From positions 8,518 to 15,588 of the forward strand of contig DDIE01000076.1 in assembly GCA_002338385.1 (NCBI GenBank): DNA of 7,071 bases, in the 5' to 3' direction. Shown piece by piece: positions 1 through 6,845 of the stretch; within the stretch, counting starts at the first letter, position 1; every line of letters starts with the position of its first letter. The DNA is from Proteobacteria bacterium UBA1858. Its GTDB lineage: Bacteria; Pseudomonadota; Gammaproteobacteria; UBA4575. The translations under genes were made by a program, and so were the position numbers. Below the pieces are notes generated by a model, which worked only from the letters and a program-made list of their open reading frames with translations, made no database searches and was not told the origin of the DNA.

Positions 1-590
1 ATTACTTAGCACAATCAAAAGTTAAATATCCTGATTATTACTGTCAGCCAGTGCCTGCATTTGGTGATCCTGATGCACAATTATTAATTGTTGGACTAGC
101 GCCTGGCCTGCATGGAGCGAACGCAACAGCACGTCCATTTACTGGTGATCATGCAGGAATCATTCTGTACCGAACGCTACACAAGTATGGCTTTGCTAAT
201 CAAGCTGAATCACATGCACTAGATGACGGATTGCAGTTACGCAATGCACGCATTACCAATGCTGTTAAATGTGTGCCGCCACAAAACAAGCCGACGCCTG
301 CAGAGGCCAGAACGTGTGGTCTATATTTACAAGAGGAAATTAGCGCACTGGTTGGTCGCCATGTCATCCTAGCACTCGGTCGTATTGCGCACGAATCAAT
401 CCTGCGTGCCTTAGGCCTACGACTCAAAGACTACACTTTTGCGCACGCGGCACAGCACTCATTAAACGAGCAGCTAACACTAGTTGATTCCTACCACTGC
501 AGTCGCTATAACACGCAAACAAAACGGCTCACTGAGCCACAGTTTGAGGCTGTTTTTGCTACTATACGCACACTCATTGACAGTATGTGA
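1..590 (+). CDS. Uracil-DNA glycosylase, family 5 (UDGb type), 5'-truncated by the window edge
   Basis: Removes uracil (and probably other deaminated bases) from DNA to start base excision repair in the cytoplasm. The reading frame is open from base 3. The first internal start is a GTG at 51, but about 16 residues upstream of it still look like the family (a Tyr-Pro-Asp-Tyr stretch leading into PVPAFGDP), so the true start lies outside the window. Counting from GTG 51, motif A is GLAPGLHGAN (15-24), followed by RPFTGD (28-33), whose Asp33 is family-conserved. Cys74 (in VKCVPP) and Cys89 (in RTCG) match the last two ligands of the family's iron-sulfur cluster; the first two would be off-window. 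The motif near the C-terminus is YHCSRYN (148-154), where many members have His-Pro-Ser. Family 4 is less likely because of the HGANxTxRPFTGD signature. It ends 9 nt before uvrC, so the two are probably co-transcribed. Confidence 0.9.
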   Translation, partial: YLAQSKVKYPDYYCQPVPAFGDPDAQLLIVGLAPGLHGANATARPFTGDHAGIILYRTLHKYGFANQAESHALDDGLQLRNARITNAVKCVPPQNKPTPAEARTCGLYLQEEISALVGRHVILALGRIAHESILRALGLRLKDYTFAHAAQHSLNEQLTLVDSYHCSRYNTQTKRLTEPQFEAVFATIRTLIDSM

Positions 591-599
591 TCACCCTAG

Positions 600-2423
600 A
601 TGGACACCAGTACGTCAAAATTTGATGCCAAAGTATTTGTCAAACATCTGACAGCGCGGCCCGGAGTGTATCGCATGCTGGATAAGGCTGGCGACATCTT
701 ATACGTCGGCAAAGCGAAAAATCTGCATAAGCGGGTCGCCAGCTACTTCAATCGTAGCAACGTCAGTACCCGGATTCAGGCCATGGTAGCGCTGGTCGAT
801 AATGTTGAAGTGACGGTCACTAATACCGAGGCAGAGGCCCTGTTATTAGAAAATAACCTGATCAAACAACACCGACCAAAATATAATATTTTATTGCGCG
901 ATGATAAAAGTTATCCCTACATTTTCTTATCAAAACATGAATTTCCTAATTTAAGTTTCTATCGTGGCTCGAAAAAGAAAAAAGGGGAGTACTTCGGGCC
1001 CTATGCCAGTGTCGGTGCAGTGCGTGAGACGCTCAATTTGCTGCAAAAAACCTTTAAAGTCAGGCAATGCAGCGAGAGCTTTTTCAAAAATCGCTCCCGA
1101 CCTTGCCTGCAGTATCAGATAGAACGTTGCACCGCACCCTGCGTTAATTTAATTAGTGCCAGTAACTATGCTAAGGATGTCGACTATGCGCGTAAGTTTT
1201 TGCAGGGCAAAAGTGATCAAGTTATTAATCATCTAGTCGATGAAATGGAACACGCTTCGACTAATCTTGAGTTTGAATATGCGGCTAAAATCCGTGATCA
1301 AATTGACTCACTCAGGCAAGTCTCCCAGCAACAATATGTCAGTGATCTGTCGGGGGATTGCGACATAATCACCTGTCGTATCAGTGATGATTTAGCGTGT
1401 GTACAGGTTTTCCAGGTGCGCAATAAAATGAATCTTGGTAACAAAAGCTATTTTCCCAAAACACCGCATCAATATGAACCCGCACAGTTACTCAACGCCT
1501 TTATTGGTCAATATTACCTCGATAGGAAACCTCCGGAGGAAGTGATTACCTCAACCTTGCCGTTAGATCATGAGGTATTGCAAGAAATGCTCAGCGTACA
1601 GCGAACCTCAAAAGTTAAAATTACTGCTTCAGTCCGTGGCAAGCGTGCACGTTGGTTGGAATTTGCGGAGAAAAACACTAAGGCCAGCTTTGAGGCCAAA
1701 TTAGCCAGTCGTGCAGGTATGGAGAAACGCTATCAGGCATTGGAGGAAGCATTTAATTTACCACATGCTATCCAGCGCATGGAATGTTTTGATATCAGTC
1801 ACACCCAAGGTGAGAGAACCGTTGCTTCATGTGTGGTATTTGATCGTGAGGGTGCCCTCAAATCGGATTATCGTAAATTCAATATCGAGGATATCACGCC
1901 GGGTGATGATTATGCCGCCATGCATCAAGCGTTGACACGACGTTATAAACGACTCCAAAAAGGTGAAGCTAAATTACCCGATATTCTATTTATCGACGGC
2001 GGTAAGGGTCAGCTCACTCAAGCGGGTGAAGTACTCACTGAGTTACAGGTTACAGGTGTTTTAGTGATAGGTGTTGCTAAAGGGGAAGAGCGTCGAGCAG
2101 GCATGGAGCAATTATTTATATTAGGTGACAAACAGCCCGTGCACCTGGCTGATGACTCACTGGCTTTGCATCTGATTCAACAGATTAGAGATGAGGCTCA
2201 TCGATTTGCGATTACCGGCCATCGAGCGCGCAGAAATAAAGCCAGAACAGTCTCACCCTTGGAGGGTATTGCGGGTTTGGGTCCCAAGCGCAGGCAGAAC
2301 CTGCTTAAACACTTTGGTGGTTTGCGTGGAATTAGTCGTGCCAGTGAGCAAGAACTTGTTAAAGTACCGGGAATAAGTAAACAATTAGCACAATCTATTT
2401 TGGAAGTGCTGCAGGGGAGCTAG
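600..2423 (+). CDS. uvrC: UvrABC system protein C (excinuclease subunit)
   Basis: UvrC makes both incisions around a lesion after UvrA/UvrB recognition (nucleotide excision repair, cytoplasm). At 607 residues it is normal length. Visible in order: GIY-YIG nuclease (about 19-98; GVY at 22-24, YVGKA at 35-39, Arg45, and a Glu-rich TEAEALLLE stretch at 76-84) for the 3' cut; four cysteines C157, C169, C177 and C181 with the spacing of the [4Fe-4S] ligands reported for E. coli UvrC; a UVR motif (about 206-238) that contacts UvrB; an RNase H-like nuclease for the 5' cut, with likely catalytic Asp398 (CFDISH), Asp466 (FIDGGKGQ) and His534 (RDEAHRFA); and a C-terminal tandem helix-hairpin-helix (about 553-605). 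The ATG at 600 is preceded directly by an in-frame TAG (597-599), and no later Met precedes the GIY-YIG domain, so the start is firm. There is no convincing Shine-Dalgarno, which suggests translational coupling to the glycosylase gene. Confidence 0.98.
   Translation: MDTSTSKFDAKVFVKHLTARPGVYRMLDKAGDILYVGKAKNLHKRVASYFNRSNVSTRIQAMVALVDNVEVTVTNTEAEALLLENNLIKQHRPKYNILLRDDKSYPYIFLSKHEFPNLSFYRGSKKKKGEYFGPYASVGAVRETLNLLQKTFKVRQCSESFFKNRSRPCLQYQIERCTAPCVNLISASNYAKDVDYARKFLQGKSDQVINHLVDEMEHASTNLEFEYAAKIRDQIDSLRQVSQQQYVSDLSGDCDIITCRISDDLACVQVFQVRNKMNLGNKSYFPKTPHQYEPAQLLNAFIGQYYLDRKPPEEVITSTLPLDHEVLQEMLSVQRTSKVKITASVRGKRARWLEFAEKNTKASFEAKLASRAGMEKRYQALEEAFNLPHAIQRMECFDISHTQGERTVASCVVFDREGALKSDYRKFNIEDITPGDDYAAMHQALTRRYKRLQKGEAKLPDILFIDGGKGQLTQAGEVLTELQVTGVLVIGVAKGEERRAGMEQLFILGDKQPVHLADDSLALHLIQQIRDEAHRFAITGHRARRNKARTVSPLEGIAGLGPKRRQNLLKHFGGLRGISRASEQELVKVPGISKQLAQSILEVLQGS
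2413..2419 (+). promoter_or_regulatory. Ribosome binding site of pgsA, inside the end of uvrC
   Basis: AGGGGAG lies 10 nt before the ATG at 2430 and overlaps the last codons of uvrC. It fixes the pgsA start and indicates translation of both genes from one messenger. Confidence 0.7.
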
Positions 2424-2429
2424 CGCATA

Positions 2430-2978
2430 ATGGTACTGACAATCCCAAATATACTGACCTTGTTGCGCATCGCGCTGATCCCGTTATTGTTTGTGGTGTA
2501 TTTTTCGTCACTTGATAACGCCAAGCCAATCGCGGCAATTATCTTTATCGCGGCGGCTATCACAGATTGGTTAGATGGCTATCTGGCCAGAAAACTCCAA
2601 CAAAGCTCTGCCTTTGGTGCCTTTCTCGACCCAGTTGCGGATAAATTAATCGTCTGCATAGCCCTTGTTCTGGTGCTCTATAAGCACCCAAGCATGTTTG
2701 TGTTAGTGCCTTCTCTGGTCATTATTGGACGCGAAATTACCGTCTCTGCATTACGCGAATGGATGGCGGAATTGGGCCGCCGTGGCAAAGTGGCTGTGTC
2801 TAATTTGGGCAAGCTTAAAACCACCGTGCAAATGATTTCAATCACCTTACTGCTGTGGCATGAATCTATCCTCGGCCTGCCCATCTATGTCATAGGTCAG
2901 TATCTGCTAGCGCTAGCGGCGGTGCTAACAGTTATCTCGATGCTTGATTATCTGACAGCGGCATTTGCTGAAGATTAA
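2430..2978 (+). CDS. pgsA: CDP-diacylglycerol--glycerol-3-phosphate 3-phosphatidyltransferase
   Basis: Inner-membrane enzyme that transfers the phosphatidyl group of CDP-diacylglycerol to glycerol 3-phosphate. This is the committed step to phosphatidylglycerol and cardiolipin. At 182 residues it is full length. The CDP-alcohol phosphotransferase motif is complete: Asp46, Asp49, Gly50, Ala53, Arg54, Gly63, Asp67 and Asp71 with the canonical spacing. PgsA-type signatures flank it: PNILTLLRI (6-14) at the N-terminus, REITVSALREW (101-111), and a Lys/Gly/Thr-rich segment ending in KTTVQM (130-135). Hydrophobic stretches at about 9-27, 32-45, 70-84, 88-100, 132-145 and 150-172 fit a six-helix membrane protein. 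It starts 6 nt after the uvrC stop with a good ribosome site. The uvrC-pgsA pairing is a conserved gammaproteobacterial arrangement and seems positional rather than functional. Confidence 0.96.
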   Translation: MVLTIPNILTLLRIALIPLLFVVYFSSLDNAKPIAAIIFIAAAITDWLDGYLARKLQQSSAFGAFLDPVADKLIVCIALVLVLYKHPSMFVLVPSLVIIGREITVSALREWMAELGRRGKVAVSNLGKLKTTVQMISITLLLWHESILGLPIYVIGQYLLALAAVLTVISMLDYLTAAFAED

Positions 2979-2995
2979 GCTTGAATCCACTTGGA

Positions 2996-3082
2996 TGGCG
3001 CCCGGGGTTAGAATCCAACCAGTACGGCATTGCGACCGAGGAATTTTAAGTTCTACATGTCCACCGCTCTACTACTAAAATA
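2996..3082 (-). pseudogene. Decayed tRNA-Leu(UAA)
   Basis: Read on the minus strand, the 3' half closely matches a bacterial tRNA-Leu(UAA). The anticodon loop is CTTAAAA (anticodon UAA), the long variable arm reads CGGTCGCAATGCCG, a T-arm around GGATTCTAACC follows, and the 3' strand CCCCGGGC is followed by GCCA in place of ACCA. The D-loop GGTGGAC resembles the usual GGTAGAC. The 5' side has decayed: the expected acceptor strand complementary to CCGGGC is replaced by AT-rich sequence, and the anticodon and T stems carry mismatches, so it cannot fold as a working tRNA. The 5' boundary (3082) is set from normal length and is approximate. The 3' end is only 18 nt from the pgsA stop, in opposite orientation. 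In E. coli, pgsA is followed by glyW-cysT-leuZ on the same strand, and leuZ is a tRNA-Leu(UAA), so this may be a rearranged relic of that gene. Confidence 0.8.
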
Positions 3083-3122
3083 TGAATTATTTTTGTCAGT
3101 ATTTACGCTAATATTTACAATT

Positions 3123-3149
3123 GATTAGCTTAAAGCAGTCAGTTTTTTT
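3123..3149 (+). terminator. Possible intrinsic terminator of the uvrC-pgsA transcript
   Basis: An imperfect stem (3123-3130 with 3134-3140, loop TAA, one bulge and one G-T pair) is followed by AG and seven T residues (3143-3149). It is GC-poor and weak, but it is the only hairpin-plus-T-run I see between pgsA and the convergent gene. In the other direction no T-run follows the hairpin. Confidence 0.35.
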
Positions 3150-3157
3150 ATAGACGA

Positions 3158-4189
3158 TTATAGAATTGCACTAGCTAAAATAATAAAAAATAAAATTGTC
3201 ACGGATGAAATTAAAATAGTCGATAGTCTATCAACCTTTTCTACCGCTAAATTATTGCCGGTTGATACAATCCTATTGACGTAAATAGCGATCAATGCAC
3301 TAAAAAAAGCAAGTGCAGTGGCCACAATGAATAAGCCATCAGTTAAATTAATATATTGCGTTGAGGGGATATCTTTGCCTAAGGCAAATCTAAAGGCTGG
3401 TATGATAAATAATAAAAATAGTTGGTTTCTAATTCTTTCAGAGTAACTAATCCCACTATAATTAATTAATGTCGATAGAATTATTAATGCCAACAAAGGT
3501 AACAGTATTTTTCCTATAGCGGTATTAGGGTTATGTTGTACATTTATATGTGACAGAAGATAAGAAAATTTTTCTTTTCCCCCATGATTTAAACTTGTCC
3601 TTTTTTCCTCCTCGAGTATTTTTGACTTGAGCACCCAATTACCTTTGATGACTCTGTGGTCAGTATCATGATGACCTATTAGAACATCCATTGGTTTAAA
3701 GATCATTTTATTAGTGTTACCTGAATACGCTGCTATATCTAAAAATAAATCCAAAGTGCCAAAAGGATAGGCTTTCATATCGCCATCAATACTGAGGTCA
3801 ACTTCAAATCTCTCAAAAAGTTCGTACTTCTTCCCGATAACATCGAGGGTTTTGTAATGTGTAATTCTAGGATTTTCGGCATTCGATATAAAAAATTCAG
3901 GATGCCAAATCTGTTCCATATATTTATCCATCTTTGGACCATGAATAACTACATCACCAAATTGGCTGATAAAATTTTCAGTGTCATCTTCCCAAGACAT
4001 CAGGAATTCAGCAGAAACTCTGTACTGACCCTCAGATATGTTGATGTCATAAATTTCATTAAAAAGTAATGTCGCTTCGACTAGATGCTCTGTTTTGAAA
4101 TTTTCATCCTTGGAGGATTGAGTCATAGCTGTAGCAGAGCTAAAAATGAACCATGTCAGTAAGAGTATAAAAAGATAAATTTTTTTCAT
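3158..4189 (-). CDS. Pentameric ligand-gated ion channel homologue (prokaryotic Cys-loop receptor superfamily)
   Basis: Predicted inner-membrane channel subunit with a periplasmic ligand-binding domain; ligand and ion are unknown. I use the ATG at 4187-4189 (343 residues) because it begins a classic signal peptide (MKKIYLFILLL..., cleavage near residue 21). The frame stays open to an ATG at 4246, which would add 19 residues that look non-coding; neither start has a good Shine-Dalgarno. The extracellular domain shows WHPEFFI (95-101, the W-x-P-D/E loop) and KAYPFG (139-144) where the family has an aromatic-Pro-x-Asp Pro-loop. Membrane segments: M1 about 223-243 (with LLPLLALIIL), M2 about 252-271, M3 about 280-304, M4 about 322-343. 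The M2-M3 loop GKDIPSTQY followed by TDGLFI aligns without gaps with the GLIC pattern around its LP-x-x-x-Y. As in other prokaryotic members, the Cys-loop disulfide is absent. The gene is visibly more AT-rich than uvrC-pgsA and lies between tRNA relics, suggesting acquisition. Family assignment is by motif only. Confidence 0.8.
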   Translation of the reverse strand: MKKIYLFILLLTWFIFSSATAMTQSSKDENFKTEHLVEATLLFNEIYDINISEGQYRVSAEFLMSWEDDTENFISQFGDVVIHGPKMDKYMEQIWHPEFFISNAENPRITHYKTLDVIGKKYELFERFEVDLSIDGDMKAYPFGTLDLFLDIAAYSGNTNKMIFKPMDVLIGHHDTDHRVIKGNWVLKSKILEEEKRTSLNHGGKEKFSYLLSHINVQHNPNTAIGKILLPLLALIILSTLINYSGISYSERIRNQLFLLFIIPAFRFALGKDIPSTQYINLTDGLFIVATALAFFSALIAIYVNRIVSTGNNLAVEKVDRLSTILISSVTILFFIILASAIL

Positions 4190-4255
4190 TTCATAGCAGC
4201 CATTAAATGATCTTACGTTCGATTCACAAGCAAATACGCTAGTCATCAGTGCGTT

Positions 4256-4323
4256 TTGGAGGCCGCGAGTGGACTTGGACAGGCACTGCCAAAAGAGGGC
4301 AGAGTTTAAATCCCTTGCGGCTA
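4256..4323 (+). pseudogene. Possible class II tRNA (Ser/Leu) relic
   Basis: GCCGCGA (4262-4268) can pair with TTGCGGC (4315-4321) as an acceptor-like stem. The 5' portion GAGTGGACTTGGACAGGCAC resembles the D-arm of Ser/Leu tRNAs. Near the 3' end, GAGTTTAAATCCCT resembles a T-arm (GGGTTCGAATCCC). A perfect 5-bp stem CTGCC/GGCAG with a 7-nt loop occupies the anticodon-arm place, but the loop lacks U33 and there is no room for a separate variable arm. If it is a tRNA it is shortened and dead. The resemblance could be chance, so I hold it loosely. Confidence 0.35.
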
Positions 4324-4502
4324 GCGATTAAAACCCTATTGGGTTCATGGTAATTGATTATTATTCAGCCAAGGGAGCATGTAAAGCGATAATTCGCCGC
4401 CGAGTGTATTGACTCGCAATGTGTCTTAGCATCAACGACACGCGGGGGCTGTCAATGTCGAATCAATATGTGGTGACTGCTGCCTAGATACTTGTGAGCT
4501 AA

Positions 4503-4521
4503 ATTTGCCCGATCAGCAAAT
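4503..4521 (-). terminator. Weak hairpin downstream of the acyltransferase gene
   Basis: The inverted repeat ATTTGC-N7-GCAAAT starts 30 nt past the acyltransferase stop. On the minus strand it is followed by only a short T-run, so it is a poor intrinsic terminator, but it is the nearest candidate. Confidence 0.25.
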
Positions 4522-4551
4522 AACCACTCTAGCTCTGCATACGATTTTAAA

Positions 4552-6492
4552 TTATTTATTATTAGCGGAGCTTAAAGGCGCCAGAAAATCAGGCAAAGAT
4601 TTTATATGCGCAAAGTACTCAGCGCCATTTAGTGTGTGATGGCCGTAATCATAAAAGTTTTTTGCTAAATTATCGTCAACAGCAAAACATAATTTCGCTT
4701 TATCGTCACATACATAGTCCATTCGATTCAATACAGGAATCTTATATGCGCGCGCAATTTTCAACATTTTTATGTTTCTGAGTGTCTCCTTGTTCTGCTT
4801 ATTTGACTGATAATAATCATAGTATGTCTGGTTAACTTTTAACGCTAATTGTTCAATCTTCAAATCAAGATTCTTCAAAATAGTTGTATCTATTAAGCTC
4901 AGACTCGCTGACTCACCTGGGAATGCAAAAATACTTTTTACAAGAGCTATATTTTTCCCGTCTCGCTTTACTCTCTTGATAATTTCCGGAAGCATAATGA
5001 AATCTTCTGGCTTGTATTGTGTCGCAATTATAATAATGTGCGCTTCTTGATAGTTCCGTGAACCCCAAAATCTATGGTTATTATTTATATCTCTAATTTG
5101 CGCACCATATCGTGCAATTTGTTTGTCAGCTAAAAATTTTGGACTCTGACTTAAAATATTGTATATATCTTTTGAATGAGAATTACCTAGCAAAAGTATA
5201 CGCTCATGCGTGTCATTTTCGTCAAACCATAATTTGTCATCGTATGGATTATTTGCAACGCTGTACCGAGGATTATCAGAGATGTTTCTGAGTAAATTCC
5301 ATGATTGAAGTTGCAAGGAACGATTATCAAAAACATAATTGCCTAAATTTTCTGTCGTGAGTGGATATATAGGATTATATTTCCCAGTATTGATTTCACC
5401 AGACAAGTAGTGTCCAGCAACTCCAAGTGCACTGAAGAAAAACATACCTAGGAACGCAGTCACGAAGATTGTTTTTTGTCCGACTTTATCCTTGTTTCTA
5501 AAGTAATTCTCCACAAACAACCAAGTGAAATAGGCAAGCGCGATTGACATCAACGAAAGGCACAGCATGACGATTTTAGTTGGTGCACTGATTTGCATCA
5601 CTCTTGCAAATGCAAACAGGGGTTGATGCCATAAGTATGCAGAGTAACTAATTAAACCAATAGCTACGCATAGCCTCGTGCTTAGAAGTCTTGCAGTAAA
5701 GGTTGTCTGATGAGCATAAAGAACAAGTAGCACCGCGCCTAGGACCGGCACGAGCGTATATAGGCTCGGAAATGGTGTGCTTTGATCATAAGCAAAGATT
5801 GAGAATATAATTGCCGTTAAACCCAGCGCTGCCAAGAAATTATTATTTTGTATACCATTCTTCTGGACCATGAATGCTGCTATCGCGCCAGCTAATAACT
5901 CCCAAACGCGTGTGGGTGCTAGATAGAAGTTAGCTGTTGCCTCATTTCTCCAACCCCATTCACTGAGTAACAAACTGATTATTGCCACACCAATAATCAT
6001 CCAAAACACTCTATGTTTGCCAAAACGCCAAGCCAACATTAAAAAGACAGGGAACAACAGATAATATTGTTCTTCAACGGCTAAGCTCCAAGTGTGCAGT
6101 AATGGCATTTCTTCAGAATCAGCATCGAAATAGCCACTCTTCCACCAAAACAATATATTTGATGCGAACAGACTGACAGCCACCAGACTTTGCGAGAAAT
6201 CCTTCATTTGGCTAGGCAGCATCCATAACCAAGCAAGAGGAATACACACAAGCATCACGAAGAATAATGCGGGCAAGATTCTGCGCGCACGGCGCTCGTA
6301 GAAGTGAATAATGCTAAAGCGTTTGTTCTCTATGTCTTCGATAAGTATTGTGGTAATTAAGTACCCACTGATAACAAAGAACACATCAACGCCAACAAAG
6401 CCCCCACTGAAGATCTCAAATCCAGCATGGAAAAATATAACTGGGATGACAGCAAGTGCTCGTAAACCATCTATTTCAGCACGGTATTTCAA
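4552..6492 (-). CDS. OafA/YrhL-type membrane O-acyltransferase with C-terminal SGNH domain
   Basis: Probable inner-membrane enzyme that moves an acyl (usually acetyl) group across the membrane onto a surface glycan such as O-antigen; the substrate is not readable from sequence. Numbering from the TTG at 6490-6492 (646 residues), the acyltransferase-3 domain covers about 1-365 with roughly ten hydrophobic segments: EIDGLRALAV (6-15), His22, GVDVFFVISGYL (34-45), FYERRARRILPA (64-75), WSLAVEEQYYLLFP (135-148) and YLWHQPLF (286-293). The periplasmic SGNH domain follows: nucleophile block GNSHS (436-440, Ser438), a cysteine pair (Cys595, Cys602), and D-x-x-H at 615-618 (DYGH). A longer frame begins at TTG 6505-6507, but GAGGG lies 8 nt before TTG 6492, and the family usually starts M-x-YR-x-EIDGLR, so the shorter form is preferred. 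It stands alone, with no glycan-synthesis genes beside it in the window, as is common for phage- or island-borne O-acetylases. Confidence 0.93.
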   Translation of the reverse strand: MKYRAEIDGLRALAVIPVIFFHAGFEIFSGGFVGVDVFFVISGYLITTILIEDIENKRFSIIHFYERRARRILPALFFVMLVCIPLAWLWMLPSQMKDFSQSLVAVSLFASNILFWWKSGYFDADSEEMPLLHTWSLAVEEQYYLLFPVFLMLAWRFGKHRVFWMIIGVAIISLLLSEWGWRNEATANFYLAPTRVWELLAGAIAAFMVQKNGIQNNNFLAALGLTAIIFSIFAYDQSTPFPSLYTLVPVLGAVLLVLYAHQTTFTARLLSTRLCVAIGLISYSAYLWHQPLFAFARVMQISAPTKIVMLCLSLMSIALAYFTWLFVENYFRNKDKVGQKTIFVTAFLGMFFFSALGVAGHYLSGEINTGKYNPIYPLTTENLGNYVFDNRSLQLQSWNLLRNISDNPRYSVANNPYDDKLWFDENDTHERILLLGNSHSKDIYNILSQSPKFLADKQIARYGAQIRDINNNHRFWGSRNYQEAHIIIIATQYKPEDFIMLPEIIKRVKRDGKNIALVKSIFAFPGESASLSLIDTTILKNLDLKIEQLALKVNQTYYDYYQSNKQNKETLRNIKMLKIARAYKIPVLNRMDYVCDDKAKLCFAVDDNLAKNFYDYGHHTLNGAEYFAHIKSLPDFLAPLSSANNK

Positions 6493-6500
6493 ATAAGTGT

Positions 6501-6505
6501 CCCTC
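6501..6505 (-). promoter_or_regulatory. Ribosome binding site deciding the acyltransferase start
   Basis: GAGGG on the minus strand is 8 nt before the TTG at 6490-6492. It would lie inside the coding sequence if TTG 6507 were used, and nothing comparable precedes 6507. Confidence 0.55.
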
Positions 6506-6568
6506 AATCTGATGACTCAATAGTTAAACTCATCCCAACTTTCTACTCTTTAGTGCCATCTCCATAGA

Positions 6569-6832
6569 CTATTGAGCACATATAGAACCCAAGCTTTCTT
6601 CCTCACTGAGACAGCGATTGAAAGTATCTGTCAAAGCCAATTCGGTCGCTTTCATAGTGATTTCACCTCTTGAGATAAGCCACTCATCATGCACAGGTAT
6701 CGCTAGCAATTTTATCCATTTGAGAAGCTGATGCACTGAAAGCATCTTCCCCAGCAACCGCCTGTAGCCGGATACCAATACCCGTGCATATTTTGGATTG
6801 AAGTTGTGGATGGTGCGTTCTCGAGCGCTCAA
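6569..6832 (-). CDS. Hypothetical small ORF, 87 residues at most
   Basis: Not recognised. The full frame starts at a TTG (6830-6832) with no ribosome site. The first half is basic and Leu-rich (for example YRRLLGKMLSVHQLLKW) and the last 28 residues are acidic. A much better start lies inside: ATG at 6653-6655 with AGAGGTGA (6663-6670) 7 nt upstream, giving a 28-residue peptide beginning MKATELALTDTFNRCL. No signal peptide or membrane segment is evident. The frame could be a small gene, the end of a decayed gene, or chance; the stop is within the 9-bp inverted repeat. It lies 76 nt upstream of the acyltransferase start on the same strand. Confidence 0.3.
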   Translation of the reverse strand: MSARERTIHNFNPKYARVLVSGYRRLLGKMLSVHQLLKWIKLLAIPVHDEWLISRGEITMKATELALTDTFNRCLSEEESLGSICAQ

Positions 6833-6845
6833 TATATAGGCGTGC

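Larger units (their letters stand above)
4190..4551. other. Spacer between two minus-strand genes, with hairpins and a tRNA-like relic
   Basis: No ORF here looks like a protein. The left part holds a class II tRNA-like sequence (4256-4323). Next to it is a small perfect hairpin, AACCC-TATT-GGGTT (4332-4345), with a short T-run only on the minus strand. The stretch 4350-4500 shows nothing I can assign. A 6-bp inverted repeat lies at 4503-4521. I see no confident promoter for the channel gene: a TTGCTT at 4228-4233 has no good -10 box at the right distance. Confidence 0.5.

Noticed and set aside
3857..4069. Plus-strand frame opposite the channel gene, and similar frames opposite or inside uvrC, pgsA and the acyltransferase.
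   Set aside because: They are shadows of well-supported genes in other frames, with no recognisable product.
4204..4233. Promoter for the channel gene with TTGCTT as the -35 box.
   Set aside because: No hexamer at 16-18 nt spacing resembles TATAAT.
4190..4246. 19-residue N-terminal extension of the channel protein.
   Set aside because: It would bury the clear signal peptide, and there is no ribosome site before the ATG at 4246.
4440..4515. Possible further tRNA remnant on the minus strand (TAGCTCAC early, GATTCGA later).
   Set aside because: It shares a few words with tRNA-Phe, but the spacing is about 7 nt short, there is no acceptor pairing and no anticodon arm.
6516..6576. 9-bp inverted repeat CTCAATAGT / ACTATTGAG as an operator or element end.
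   Set aside because: One or two such repeats at this distance are expected by chance in a window of this size, and no recombinase or regulator is nearby.
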